DNA of 64,000 nucleotides from Pseudomonas triticifolii (GCF_014358015.1 NZ_JACONV010000001.1:868001-932000), one strand, 5' to 3'. Numbered from the stretch's first letter, positions 18,048-28,042 are shown. A program made the numbers and translations. Notes: a model not told the origin generated them from the sequence alone.

Positions 18048-18446
18048 ATGTTCAAGCACAATCTGCGAATCCTGTTGGTGGAGGATCATCCTTTTCAGCT
18101 GATCGCCACGCAAATCCTGCTCAACAACCAAGGCTACTTTCTGCTTACCCCGGTGCTCACGGCTGGCGAAGCCATGGCGGCCATGGAACGAAGCCCGCAA
18201 CCTTACGACCTCATCCTGTGTGATCAGGGCCTGCCGGATCAGCCCGGCCTGGATCTGATCAGCGAAGCGTTCAGAAGAGGTCTGGCACGTCAGGCCATTG
18301 TTCTGAGTGGCTTGCCCGCTCCGCAACTGCTGGATCTGGAGTCACTGGCAAGCGAGCAAGGTGTGCCGTTGCTGGGCTGCCTGAGCAAACCACTGCATGG
18401 GCCGGATCTTGTACGCCTGCTGGCCGAACCGCCTCTGACGCCCTGA
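18048..18446 (+). CDS. Stand-alone response-regulator receiver domain (RocR-like)
   Basis: A 132-residue protein that is only a receiver domain. The acidic pair is E12-D13 in LLVEDHPFQL, the phosphoacceptor is D59 in LILCDQGLPD, with S87 and K114 (LSKPL) completing the site, so it should be phosphorylated. The EDxPFQ start and the LG-x-LSKP end recall the receiver of P. aeruginosa RocR, but there is no EAL output domain. It may act as a phosphate sink or adaptor for the adjacent BvgS/RocS-like kinase. The start ATG 18048 has only a weak GGAAA upstream. Confidence 0.8.
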   Translation: MFKHNLRILLVEDHPFQLIATQILLNNQGYFLLTPVLTAGEAMAAMERSPQPYDLILCDQGLPDQPGLDLISEAFRRGLARQAIVLSGLPAPQLLDLESLASEQGVPLLGCLSKPLHGPDLVRLLAEPPLTP

Positions 18447-18785
18447 CACGGCCTGCAGCTATCGACGATCCGACGTGCGAAGTGCAATGTCGGCCGGGGA
18501 CATGCCTGCGCCGGATAACCGACAGTACCTCGGGAAATCGGCGACAACCATGAAGGCTAATTCCCAAACGCAATAAACAGGGGTGTAACACTTAAACTAA
18601 TCATCACACTGAAGCGCGACATGCTTTTAAACAAAGCGCAATAAAAGTAGGCATTTACGTACTCCGATACTCTAAATACTGTAGGAACTTTCCTATATAT
18701 GCCTGCCGACCAAGTCTCTTCATGTGCCTGCCCGAACATCTGAGCTAAGGTGCGCGCTTTCTTCGCTGCTTGTATGGATTGAAAT
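18447..18785. other. Intergenic region before the BvgA-like regulator
   Basis: This 339-base gap is richer in A and T than its surroundings in its second half (18560-18700) and carries the inverted repeat at 18682-18695. No gene or terminator is evident. Confidence 0.5.
18682..18695. promoter_or_regulatory. BvgA/EvgA-like inverted repeat upstream of the LuxR-type regulator
   Basis: TAGGAA-CT-TTCCTA is a perfect 6-2-6 inverted repeat; the right half extends to the heptad TTTCCTA that I recall as the BvgA half-site. It lies 91 bases before the regulator start, as expected for autoregulation. Confidence 0.55.
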
Positions 18786-19412
18786 ATGAACTCAGTTTTT
18801 ATCATCGACGACCACCCTGTTGTTCGACTGGCTGTGAGAATGCTACTCGAGAACGAGAACTACGAGGTCGTTGGCGAGACCGATAATGGTGTGGATGCCA
18901 TGCAGATGGTCCGCGAATGCATGCCGGACCTGATCATTCTCGACATCAGCATTCCCAAGCTCGATGGCCTGGAAGTACTGGCCCGCTTCAACACCATGGG
19001 CCTGCCCTCCAAAATCCTGGTGCTGACTTCCCAGACCCCCAAACTGTTCGCCATCCGCTGCATGCAGTCAGGTGCTGCCGGCTACGTGTGCAAGCAGGAA
19101 GATCTCAGCGAATTGCTGAGTTCGGTGAAAGCGGTATTATCCGGCTACAATTACTTCCCCAGCCAGGCACTGGCGCCCGCTGTTCGTGAAGATGGGCATC
19201 CCAGCGAAATCGAACTGTTCAAGTTGGTCAACGATCGCGAATTGATGGTGTTGCAACTGTTTGCGCAGGGCCGTTCCAACAAGGAAATAGCCAAAGGCAT
19301 GTTCCTCAGCAACAAGACGGTCAGCACATACAAAACGCGACTGATGCAGAAACTGAAAACAAAGACCTTGGTAGAACTTATCGAGATGGCAAAACGCAAC
19401 GCGCTAGTGTGA
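18786..19412 (+). CDS. NarL/LuxR-family response regulator, BvgA/EvgA/RocA-like
   Basis: A 208-residue two-domain regulator. The receiver (residues 1-~120) has the phosphoacceptor D53 in LIILDISIP, and the LuxR-type helix-turn-helix is at ~145-205 (LMVLQLFAQGRSNKEIAKGM, then FLSNKTVSTYKTRLMQKL). It is the DNA-binding partner of the hybrid kinase downstream, whose frame begins next to its stop codon. BvgA, EvgA and RocA1 control virulence, acid resistance or fimbriae in other species; the targets here are unknown. Confidence 0.9.
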   Translation: MNSVFIIDDHPVVRLAVRMLLENENYEVVGETDNGVDAMQMVRECMPDLIILDISIPKLDGLEVLARFNTMGLPSKILVLTSQTPKLFAIRCMQSGAAGYVCKQEDLSELLSSVKAVLSGYNYFPSQALAPAVREDGHPSEIELFKLVNDRELMVLQLFAQGRSNKEIAKGMFLSNKTVSTYKTRLMQKLKTKTLVELIEMAKRNALV

Positions 19413-19420
19413 GAGACCGG

Positions 19421-22400
19421 ATGTCCAAGCGCTTCAAGCATTTCCTGATACTGGCCACCAGCCTGTTCCTGGGCTGGGGCATGCAAGCCCGCCTCGAGGC
19501 CGCCGACAGCTACACCCTGCTCGGCCGTTCAAGCCCGGCTCACATGGACGTGAAGCTGGAAAGCCCGCAGTGGCAATGGGTGCGCAGCAAGCGCGAGCTG
19601 ATCCTCGGCACCTCGGCACCCGACTACCCTCCCTTCGACATCACTGTCTCTGGCAACGACTACGAAGGCATTACGGCAGATTACGCGGGCATCATTTCCC
19701 GAGTACTGGACCTGCCCGTCCGGATCCAGCGGTTCGACACACGGGACGCGGCAATGAGAGCCCTGATCGACGGTCAGATCGATCTGCTGGGCACGGCCAA
19801 TGGATTCGAGGCCAAAGACCGTGACATCCTTCTGTCGCAACCCTATTCGGTGGATCAACCGGTACTGGTCACACGCATAGGGGAAAAGCGGCCTCTGACT
19901 GATGGGCTGCTGGGCATGCGTCTGAGCATGGTCTATCACTACCTGCCCCTGTCCGACGTCAAGGCGACCTACCCGAACGCTACCCTGCGTACCTATCCGT
20001 CCTTTCAAAGCGCGATAAACGCTGTTGCCTTCAATCAGGCAGACGTATTTCTGGGCGATACCATCTCGACCCAGTACGTGATCAACAAGGGTTATCTGAA
20101 CAATGTACGGATGGCCAACTTTGGCAAGCATGAGGCCGATGGCTTCAGTTTCGCCGTCCGGCAGGAAAACACACTATTGCTGGGCATCATCAACCAGACA
20201 CTCAAGGCCATACCTGTCGAAGAGCGCATCGACATTTCCAAGCGCTGGAGCGCGGGCAGCGACCTGCTGCTCACTGACCAGAAGCTGCAACTGACCCAGC
20301 GAGAGGAACGCTGGATTGCCCAGCATCCGACGGTGCGCGTCCTCGTCAACGAGGTCTATGCACCCCTGACATTCTTCGATACCTCGGGCAACTTCCGTGG
20401 CATCACGGCAGAGGTACTTGAGCAGATACGCTTGCGGACCGGGCTGAGGTTCGAAATTCAGCGCGCGGCAAGTCTGGGCGACATGATGAATCAGGTCAGT
20501 CAGGGTCAGGCAGACATGATCGGTGCACTGGATTCCAGCGACGAACGCGAGGACCAGCTGACGTTCAGCCGCCCCTATATCGACACCTCTTTCGTCCTCG
20601 TAACGCGCAAGGATACCGGCTCGCCGATCCATCTGGAGCAACTGAAAGGCAAGCGACTGTCGGTCACCCGAGGCAGCTCACTTTTGAACTGGCTACGCCG
20701 TGAGCACCCTGAAATCGTGGCGGTTGAAGTCGACAATCCGTTCCAGGCGCTGGACATGCTGGCACTTGGCAGAACCGAAGGCACCGTCACCTCGCTGCTC
20801 AGCGCCAACTACTTTCTGTCATCGGGCATTTTCGGCGATCGATTGCAGATCACCGCCACAGCCGGCGAGGATCCGGCGTTGATTTCCATGGCCACCTCCC
20901 GCAACGCCACTGAACTGAGTTCGATCCTCGACAAGGCGCTGGCCAGTATCGCGCCCCAAGAAATGGCCGTGATCAACAATCGCTGGCGCTCCTACTCACC
21001 TGCCGGTGCCAACTGGCACGACTACCAGCGACTGATCTACCAGATTCTGACCGGAGCCGGACTCCTGCTGATCGGCCTGCTGGCATGGAACGCCTACATG
21101 CGTCGCCAGATCAAGCAGCGCGAGGCAGCGGAACGAGCGCTTGGCGATCAGTTCGAGTTCATGCGGGCACTGGTCGATGGCACGCCTCACCCCATTTACG
21201 TGCGTGACCGGGAAGGCCTGCTGCGCATGTGCAACGACAGCTACCTGACAGCGTTCACGGCGCAACGCGAGGACATTATTGGCAAGAGCGCCACCGAGGG
21301 TATTTTCAGCAACACATTCGAAGCAAAGGAATACGCCGCCGACTACCAGCGCGTGATGGACAGCAACACCGCGATGGTTCTGGATCGCACGTTGCATATC
21401 GGCGATCGGGAGCTGACCATCTATCACTGGATTTTGCCCTTCCGTGACACGCTGGGTGAAGTGCAAGGCATCATTGGCGGCTGGATCGACATCAGCGAGC
21501 GCCGCCAGCTCATCGAGGATCTGCAGACAGCCAAGGAACAGGCCGATGCCGCCAGCCGCGCCAAGAGCACGTTCCTGACCACCATGAGCCACGAGATCCG
21601 CACCCCCATGAATGCGGTCATCGGCATGCTTGAACTGGCGCTCAAGCGCGCCGATCAGGGTGAACTGGACCGATCGGCGATCGAAGTCGCCTACGGGTCG
21701 GCAAAGGAACTGCTGGACCTGATCGGCGATATTCTCGACATCGCCCGCATCGAATCCGGTCGATTGGCGCTAAACCCGGAACGCGCCAATCTCAGGCAAC
21801 TGGTGGAATCGGTCGTGAGGGTCTTCGAGGGGTTGGCACGACAGAAAAATCTGGTCCTGGCGCTTGAACTGGACAGCCGGATCAATACCGACGTACTGCT
21901 TGACCCGTTACGCTTCAAGCAGATCCTCTCGAATCTGGTCAGCAATGCCATCAAATTTACCCAGCGAGGTGAAGTCAGGGTCGTGCTGCAAGCCAGCGAG
22001 ATCCCCGACTCCAGCCAGCTAAAGCTCCATGTCACCGTGCAGGACAGCGGCATCGGCATCAGCGCCGAAGACCAGCGCAGGCTATTCGAGCCCTTTGCCC
22101 AGGTCGACAACAACGGCCAGATGGCCCGTACCGGTGCAGGCCTGGGGCTGGTCATCTGTCGCAGCCTGTGCGAGATGATGGGTGGCACCCTGACGCTGAC
22201 CAGCGAACCGGGAAACGGCACGCAGATCAACATGCACCTGCTGCTCACTCCGCTGGACCCGGCCCTCAACCTTCCTGTACAGCGTGATCCGCCGCCAGCA
22301 GCGGCCCACGTTCTGCACATCCTGATCGTCGATGACCACCCGGCCAATCGGTTGCTGCTCTGCGAGCAACTGGGTTTTCTGGGGCATCGCTGCGAGGTCG

Positions 22401-23059
22401 CCGAGAACGGTGCACAAGGACTGGAGCGCTGGATGGGCAACCACTTCGATCTGGTGGTCGCCGATTGCAATATGCCGGTCATGAACGGTTACGATCTGAC
22501 CCGTGGCATACGCGCTCATGAACAATCCCTCACGCTTGAGCCATGCCCGGTCTGGGGTTTCACGGCCAACGCTCAGCCTGAAGAAATCCACCGGTGCCTG
22601 GACGCGGGAATGAACGATTGCCTGTTCAAACCCATCAGCCTGGCGCTGCTCAGCGAAAAACTGGCTCATCTGGAGCCGGTTGTACATACAGCACCCGCCT
22701 TTAACCTGAGCAGCGTCCACAGCCTGACGGGCGAGCGTCCCGAGATGGTCAAGCGCCTGCTTGCCCAACTCCTTCAGAGCAACCGGGAGGATCGACAATT
22801 GCTCACTACCCTCATGCTTGAAGGCCATCGTGACGATGTTCGTGAAATGGCCCACCGCATAAAGGGTGCCGCCCGCATCATCAGCGCCGCTCAGGTAGTC
22901 AAGGCCTGCGACGCGCTTGAGGCGGCCTGTGAGCCAGACGCAACTGACGCCCAGCTGCAAGCTGCCCACGAGGTGGTCAATACGACCATGATCGAACTTG
23001 AACGGGCACTGGTCGCCCAACAAAGCAAGGCCGAAACACCCGGGCATACCGCGCCTTGA
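19421..23059 (+). CDS. BvgS/EvgS/RocS-like unorthodox hybrid histidine kinase
   Basis: A 1212-residue multidomain sensor. After a signal sequence (MSKRFKHFLILATSLFLGW) come two periplasmic solute-binding-protein-like domains (~40-265 and ~285-515), a membrane helix (TGAGLLLIGLLAW), a PAS domain (~570-685), a HisKA domain with H724 in MSHEIRTPMN, an ATPase domain (NLVSNAIKFT, GAGLGLVICRSL), a receiver with D1015 in VVADCNMPVMNG, and an Hpt domain with H1145 in MAHRIKGAARI. All four phosphorelay residues are present. I chose ATG 19421 (GAGAG upstream); a GTG at 19409 overlapping the previous stop is the alternative. Confidence 0.92.
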   Translation: MSKRFKHFLILATSLFLGWGMQARLEAADSYTLLGRSSPAHMDVKLESPQWQWVRSKRELILGTSAPDYPPFDITVSGNDYEGITADYAGIISRVLDLPVRIQRFDTRDAAMRALIDGQIDLLGTANGFEAKDRDILLSQPYSVDQPVLVTRIGEKRPLTDGLLGMRLSMVYHYLPLSDVKATYPNATLRTYPSFQSAINAVAFNQADVFLGDTISTQYVINKGYLNNVRMANFGKHEADGFSFAVRQENTLLLGIINQTLKAIPVEERIDISKRWSAGSDLLLTDQKLQLTQREERWIAQHPTVRVLVNEVYAPLTFFDTSGNFRGITAEVLEQIRLRTGLRFEIQRAASLGDMMNQVSQGQADMIGALDSSDEREDQLTFSRPYIDTSFVLVTRKDTGSPIHLEQLKGKRLSVTRGSSLLNWLRREHPEIVAVEVDNPFQALDMLALGRTEGTVTSLLSANYFLSSGIFGDRLQITATAGEDPALISMATSRNATELSSILDKALASIAPQEMAVINNRWRSYSPAGANWHDYQRLIYQILTGAGLLLIGLLAWNAYMRRQIKQREAAERALGDQFEFMRALVDGTPHPIYVRDREGLLRMCNDSYLTAFTAQREDIIGKSATEGIFSNTFEAKEYAADYQRVMDSNTAMVLDRTLHIGDRELTIYHWILPFRDTLGEVQGIIGGWIDISERRQLIEDLQTAKEQADAASRAKSTFLTTMSHEIRTPMNAVIGMLELALKRADQGELDRSAIEVAYGSAKELLDLIGDILDIARIESGRLALNPERANLRQLVESVVRVFEGLARQKNLVLALELDSRINTDVLLDPLRFKQILSNLVSNAIKFTQRGEVRVVLQASEIPDSSQLKLHVTVQDSGIGISAEDQRRLFEPFAQVDNNGQMARTGAGLGLVICRSLCEMMGGTLTLTSEPGNGTQINMHLLLTPLDPALNLPVQRDPPPAAAHVLHILIVDDHPANRLLLCEQLGFLGHRCEVAENGAQGLERWMGNHFDLVVADCNMPVMNGYDLTRGIRAHEQSLTLEPCPVWGFTANAQPEEIHRCLDAGMNDCLFKPISLALLSEKLAHLEPVVHTAPAFNLSSVHSLTGERPEMVKRLLAQLLQSNREDRQLLTTLMLEGHRDDVREMAHRIKGAARIISAAQVVKACDALEAACEPDATDAQLQAAHEVVNTTMIELERALVAQQSKAETPGHTAP

Positions 23060-23198
23060 CGCTGGATCTGCCAGTCCAGCTACACCTGCATCACAGTCGC
23101 CTGCAGGTAACAAAATGCAGGTCGCTGTGCACTCATTCGGGCATCACCCCCTTGAAACTGGTAAAGTGCGCCGCGTAATTACTCAAGAGGAATGTTTC

Positions 23199-23543
23199 AT
23201 GGCCACTAACCGCTCCCGCCGTCTGCGCAAAAAACTGTGTGTGGACGAGTTCCAGGAATTGGGGTTCGAACTTAACCTGGGCTTCAAGGAAGATCTGGCT
23301 GACGAGGCAATCGATGCATTCCTCGACGCGTTCCTGACTGAAGCGATGGACGCAAACGGGCTCGACTACGTCGGTGGCGATGACTACGGTCTGGTCTGCC
23401 TGGCCAAGCGTGGTTCGGTCACTGAAGAGCAGCGCCACATCGTTGAAGCCTGGCTCAAAGGCCGCGACGAAGTGAACAGCGTAGAAGTCAGCCCGTTGCT
23501 TGACGCCTGGTACCCAGAAAAGCCGATCAATCAGGCTGCCTGA
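23199..23543 (+). CDS. yggL: YggL-family (DUF469) ribosome-associated protein
   Basis: A 114-residue acidic protein opening MATNRSRRLRKKLCVDEFQE and containing GFELNLGFKEDL, typical of the DUF469/YggL family, which binds the 50S ribosomal subunit. ATG 23199 has AGAGGA upstream. It stands alone between the sensor kinase and dacB and has its own terminator. Confidence 0.88.
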   Translation: MATNRSRRLRKKLCVDEFQELGFELNLGFKEDLADEAIDAFLDAFLTEAMDANGLDYVGGDDYGLVCLAKRGSVTEEQRHIVEAWLKGRDEVNSVEVSPLLDAWYPEKPINQAA

Positions 23544-23569
23544 TACCTTCGAAGCGCACTGATGTTCGG

Positions 23570-23602
23570 TAGGGCCATCCTCTGTGATGGCCCTATTTTT
23601 TT
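23570..23602 (+). terminator. Intrinsic terminator of yggL
   Basis: TAGGGCCATC and GATGGCCCTA form a 10-bp stem with a 6-base loop, followed by seven T. Confidence 0.92.
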
Positions 23603-24019
23603 GCGCCACGCCTGCCTTAAATCCTGTCGATGCCTGCCCCAAGACGCGCATCACCTGAAGATGGCCTGTCAGAAGCTTGAAAAAATAGCGTTTTCCTGAC
23701 GCCTGCCCCATCACATGCCGACCCTGCTTGGGGCATAATGCCGCACGCCTGGGCGCAGGTGGCAGCAGAGCAACGCCCCCCCTGCGCACCCTTTGCGTTT
23801 TCGCACGTTCATTTTTGCGTGTTCGACTATTCGTTTTCGCCGTTCGTTGTATTCATTTTTTCACGGGTTTTGATTTTTCAACGGTTTTGAATTTTCACTA
23901 TAGTTACGCCACGGCAGTGACCCGAACCGTTCAAGTTACCCAATAGTCAGCGACTGGTTACCGAGGGCATTCATCCACGCCCTCATTTTTGTTTCCCCTT
24001 ATGCAGTAGGGTTTTATTC
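23603..24019. other. Intergenic region before dacB
   Basis: The stretch from about 23780 to 23930 is T-rich and low in GC compared with its neighbours and probably carries the dacB promoter. No gene is evident. Confidence 0.45.
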
Positions 24020-25489
24020 ATGATCAAGCCGTTTCGCTCTCTTCTGATCGCTACTTTGCTCGTTCCCATGGCCTTTACCGTCAATGCGGCCGTCATCAAC
24101 ACCACACTGTCCCCCAAGGTTCAACAGGCCCTCAAGGCCAGCAAACTCGGCGATGACGCACTGTCGCTGGTCATGCTGCCGCTCAATGGTCCCGGCACGC
24201 CGACTGTGTTCAATGCTGACGTATCGGTGAACCCGGCCTCCACCATGAAGCTGATTACCACCTACGCGGCACTGGAAATCCTCGGCCCTACCCACCAGTG
24301 GAAAACCGAATTCTTCACCGACGGCACCCTGAGCAACGGCGTGCTGCGCGGCAACCTGTACCTCAAGGGCGGCGGTGACCCAAAGCTGAACATGGAAAAG
24401 CTCTGGCTGCTGATGCGCGACCTGCGTGCCAATGGCGTGCAGCAGGTCACCGGCGATCTGGTGCTGGATCGCAGTCATTTCGTACAACCGCAATTGCCGG
24501 TGTTCAACGATGACGGCAACGACGACAACAAGCCGTTTCTGGTCAAACCGGACTCGCTGATGGTCAACCTCAAGGCCCTGCGCTTTATTACCCGCAACGA
24601 TGACGGCCGCATCCTGGTGTCGGTCGAACCGCCCATCGCCACGATTCAGGTCGACAATCAGGTCAAGGCTGTCGCGTCCAGGCAGTGTACGGGCGATGTG
24701 CGCTACAACCCGGTGACCCAGCCTGACGGCAGCGTCAAGGTGACGGTGACCGGTCAACTGGGCAATGGCTGCAACTCCCAGACTTACCTGTCGCTATTGG
24801 ACCACCCGACCTACGCAGCAGGTGCCGTACGCGCGATCTGGCAGGAGCTGGGCGGCACCATTCAGGGCAAGGACCGTGTCGATGTCGTGCCGGGCAACGC
24901 CAAGCTGCTGGCCAAGGCGTTTTCTCCGGACCTTGTGGAAGTCATTCGCGACATCAACAAGTACAGCAACAACACCATGGCGCAGCAGCTGTTTCTCAGC
25001 CTGGGTGAAGAATTTCGCAGTGACGCAGACGGCGATGACGCCAAGGCCGCGCAGCGGGTGATTCGCGGCTGGCTGGCGAAAAAAGGCATCACAGCGCCAC
25101 ATCTGGTGATGGAGAACGGCTCAGGTCTGTCCCGCGCCGAACGCGTCAGCGCGCGTGAAATGGCCGTGATTCTACAAGCGGCGTGGCGCAGCCCATACGC
25201 CGCCGAGTTCATGAGCTCGATGCCATTAGCGGGTCTGGACGGCACCATGCGCAAACGCCTGAAACGCACTCCGTTGCTGGGTGAGGCGCACATCAAGACC
25301 GGCACACTCAATACTGTACGTGCCATTGCAGGCTTCAGCCGCGACAGTAACGGCAATACTTGGGCTGTCGTGGCAATTCTCAACGATCCACGCCCGTTCG
25401 GTGCATCCTCGGTGCTCGACGAGGTACTGGTCGACCTCTACCGTCAGCCCAAGCTGGGCAATACCACGGTGTCGATCCAGCAGCCCTGA
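24020..25489 (+). CDS. dacB: D-alanyl-D-alanine carboxypeptidase/endopeptidase (PBP4)
   Basis: A 489-residue periplasmic penicillin-binding protein with a signal peptide ending near TVNAAV. The three active-site motifs of class C low-molecular-weight PBPs are present: STMK (serine nucleophile, residue ~76), YSNN (SxN) and HIKTGTL (KTG). The ~200-residue insertion between the first two motifs, typical for PBP4, is also there. It trims or cleaves peptidoglycan cross-links; in P. aeruginosa its loss induces AmpC. Confidence 0.93.
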   Translation: MIKPFRSLLIATLLVPMAFTVNAAVINTTLSPKVQQALKASKLGDDALSLVMLPLNGPGTPTVFNADVSVNPASTMKLITTYAALEILGPTHQWKTEFFTDGTLSNGVLRGNLYLKGGGDPKLNMEKLWLLMRDLRANGVQQVTGDLVLDRSHFVQPQLPVFNDDGNDDNKPFLVKPDSLMVNLKALRFITRNDDGRILVSVEPPIATIQVDNQVKAVASRQCTGDVRYNPVTQPDGSVKVTVTGQLGNGCNSQTYLSLLDHPTYAAGAVRAIWQELGGTIQGKDRVDVVPGNAKLLAKAFSPDLVEVIRDINKYSNNTMAQQLFLSLGEEFRSDADGDDAKAAQRVIRGWLAKKGITAPHLVMENGSGLSRAERVSAREMAVILQAAWRSPYAAEFMSSMPLAGLDGTMRKRLKRTPLLGEAHIKTGTLNTVRAIAGFSRDSNGNTWAVVAILNDPRPFGASSVLDEVLVDLYRQPKLGNTTVSIQQP

Positions 25490-25506
25490 CACCACCTGAC
25501 CCGCGC

Positions 25507-25544
25507 TGTACGTAACGTCGGCGAGTGCAGCCACTTTACGTACA
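25507..25544. terminator. Stem-loop between the convergent dacB and GGDEF genes
   Basis: TGTACGTAA and TTACGTACA are perfect 9-base arms enclosing an inner GGC/GCC stem. No T run follows, so a terminator role is plausible but not certain. Confidence 0.45.
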
Positions 25545-25578
25545 AAGCCTGCGACAAAGCGCAGCGGCCTGACTCCGA

Positions 25579-27951
25579 TCAGGCCTGCTCTGGCTCTACC
25601 TTGTCACGGCCCGACTGCTTGGCCGCGTAAACGCCCGAATCGGCGCGCTGCAGCATCGCGTCTATCCCTTCGCCTTCGCGCCAACTGGCAATTCCGAAGC
25701 TCGCAGTCACACGGCCCACGCCCTCGATATCAGCACAACCCAACTCGTCTCGCAGGCTCAGGGCCAACTGATAGGCGTGGCTGCCTTGTGTTCCAGGGCA
25801 CAGCACCATGAACTCTTCGCCGCCCAACCTGCAAAAAACGTCATCGGTGCGCAGGCGCTGAGTGATTCGCTGCGAGACCGCCTTGAGCACCAGATCCCCC
25901 ATACCATGCCCGAATCGGTCATTGATGCGTTTGAAATGGTCGATATCGAGCATGATGATCGACAGGTCCCCACCTTTCCTGTCGATACGCTTGAGCTCGG
26001 CCTGCAACCGATCCTGAAAATAACGCCGATTGAAGGCTCCCGTTAGTACATCGGTCACAGACAGTGCACGCAGCTCCTGCTCGACTCGCTTGAGGTCTGA
26101 GATGTCGGACACGAACCCGTGCCACAACACAGCACCGCCCTCCAACTGTTCAGGCGTTGAGGCAGCGCGCAGCCAGCGCAAGCCTTTCTTGGGCAACTGC
26201 ACGCGATACTCTTCGCTCCAGGGTGTCAGTTGTTGGGCGCTGGGAACGATCGACCCCCTGATCCTGAGCAGATCCGTCGGGTGAATACGGCGCAGCAGGA
26301 TTTCAGCATCGACCAATAGCTGCGCCTCATCCAGCTCAAACAACTCGCACATGCCAGCGCTGACGTACCTGAAACGCGATTGGCCATCGGCATCGAGCTG
26401 GAACTGATAGATACCGCCCGGAACCTGCGAACTCAGCTTCTTCAGCAGCTGTCCCTGGGCCTCCAGTGCGTCGTGCACCCGTCGATGCTCGGTCATGTCC
26501 GTACACACGGCCAGGCAGCCGGTCCAATGCCCCTGATCATCACGCATGGCAGTGACCAGCATGCTGACCACCAGCGTCGTCCCGTCACGTCGTCGAAAGA
26601 TCAGCTCGCGTGCCGAATGGCTTCCGTCCTGCGAGGCCGCCGTCAGCATGTCCTGCAAGAGCACAGTGTCGCCGTCGCCACTGGCGGCGGTTGACGCTGG
26701 CTGCTGAAAGTCCTTGAGCATGAACCGGCCCAGCACCTCTTTATCCGAATAACCGAGCATTCTCTGAGCGCCCACGTTGAACGTGCTGATGACGCCATTC
26801 AGGTCGGTGGCAATGATCGCCACCTCGGTCGCGGCATCCAACACGTTGCGCAACTGGCCATTGGCGACCCGCAGTTGCTGCTCGCTCGCACGCAGCTCAC
26901 GCGTGCGCAGATCCACCCGCAGAAGCGCTCGCTGACGCTGGCCAATGAGGCTGTAGAGCAGTGCACTGAGCATCAGGCTCAGCAAGCCACCGAGCAAGAT
27001 GATGTTGTCAGTGGTCATCCGGTTGTTTTTCTGGAACAGTTTGGAGGGCCGGACTTCCAGCAGATAATCCCGATCACCAAAGCTCAGCACGGTACTCTGA
27101 TAAAGGCCATCGGCAATGCCGACAACAGACGACTGGTAAACCTGTTCAGGTGTCGGCTGTACGCTCAGGTCAGTAAGCGTGATTGCCAGATTGTCCCGTT
27201 CAGTGGGTCCGACACTCATCAACTGGGCAAGGCTGATGACCGCTGTAAGCATGCCTCGGAGTGCGGGTGGTTGATCGGGTAAAGGACTGGCGGAAAACAC
27301 AGGGGCGACCAACAGCACGCCCAGACTGTCCGTAGGATCGAGTGCCAGCAGTTTGATGCGTGGCGTCGCAACGACGTGGTTGAGCTGTCGCGCCCGGTCC
27401 ACCGCAAGACGTCGTATCGGCTCAGAATAAATATCGAAACCCAACGGCGGCGGGATCTTGCTCAGCGAATCGATATACAGGACCGGAAAGTATTCGGCAC
27501 GCTCGCCTGCGGGGGTCAACAGGCCATTCTCATCAAGCTCACGGATGGAAAACTCAGGCAATCCCCGGCTGCGCATCGACTGCTCGAACCCGGCCCGCTC
27601 GGCCTGAGTCACCCTTGGGTTCCAGGCATACGCCTGAGTGCCCACCAACAGTGGTGCAACGAAGCCGTCGTATTCGGCTTTATCGACCTGCTCTGAGAAA
27701 AGAAAGAAGCGGCGGACGGTGTCCAGCCTGCTGACCTGACGGTCAAGACGCTCCTGAATACGGCTGAAGCGCTCGGAGGCCAGGATGTCGAAACGCTGCC
27801 GCAACTGGTATTGGTAATGGTCATGGTCAGCCAGCGCCAGCATGAGCGTCAGCGCGGCACCGACCACAAACGTCAGGACCGCAACCAGCCACGCTGAAAC
27901 CTGCTCGCTGATGAAGCCCAGCACCCTGAGCCTGAACCTTTTCGCCACCAT
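25579..27951 (-). CDS. CHASE-PAS-GGDEF diguanylate cyclase
   Basis: A membrane-bound protein of about 790 residues. An N-terminal helix (WLVAVLTFVVGAALTLMLAL) precedes a CHASE sensory domain (~75-290; RYSGFE-like segments such as NPRVTQAERAGFE). A second membrane helix (IILLGGLLSLMLSALLYSL) follows, then two PAS/PAC domains (~370-490 and ~500-620), then a GGDEF domain with the intact RLGGEEF active site. It should make c-di-GMP. The upstream motif of the inhibitory I-site is not clear to me. ATG 27951 and GTG 27957 are both possible starts; neither has a strong ribosome site. Confidence 0.9.
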   Translation of the reverse strand: MVAKRFRLRVLGFISEQVSAWLVAVLTFVVGAALTLMLALADHDHYQYQLRQRFDILASERFSRIQERLDRQVSRLDTVRRFFLFSEQVDKAEYDGFVAPLLVGTQAYAWNPRVTQAERAGFEQSMRSRGLPEFSIRELDENGLLTPAGERAEYFPVLYIDSLSKIPPPLGFDIYSEPIRRLAVDRARQLNHVVATPRIKLLALDPTDSLGVLLVAPVFSASPLPDQPPALRGMLTAVISLAQLMSVGPTERDNLAITLTDLSVQPTPEQVYQSSVVGIADGLYQSTVLSFGDRDYLLEVRPSKLFQKNNRMTTDNIILLGGLLSLMLSALLYSLIGQRQRALLRVDLRTRELRASEQQLRVANGQLRNVLDAATEVAIIATDLNGVISTFNVGAQRMLGYSDKEVLGRFMLKDFQQPASTAASGDGDTVLLQDMLTAASQDGSHSARELIFRRRDGTTLVVSMLVTAMRDDQGHWTGCLAVCTDMTEHRRVHDALEAQGQLLKKLSSQVPGGIYQFQLDADGQSRFRYVSAGMCELFELDEAQLLVDAEILLRRIHPTDLLRIRGSIVPSAQQLTPWSEEYRVQLPKKGLRWLRAASTPEQLEGGAVLWHGFVSDISDLKRVEQELRALSVTDVLTGAFNRRYFQDRLQAELKRIDRKGGDLSIIMLDIDHFKRINDRFGHGMGDLVLKAVSQRITQRLRTDDVFCRLGGEEFMVLCPGTQGSHAYQLALSLRDELGCADIEGVGRVTASFGIASWREGEGIDAMLQRADSGVYAAKQSGRDKVEPEQA

Positions 27952-28042
27952 AGACACAACTCATGACGCCAACAGGGTGTTGCGCCACGCTGGCTGTGCA
28001 TTGTTTATAGCTATTCGCCAGTAATTTGCCTAGTGGGTGATG

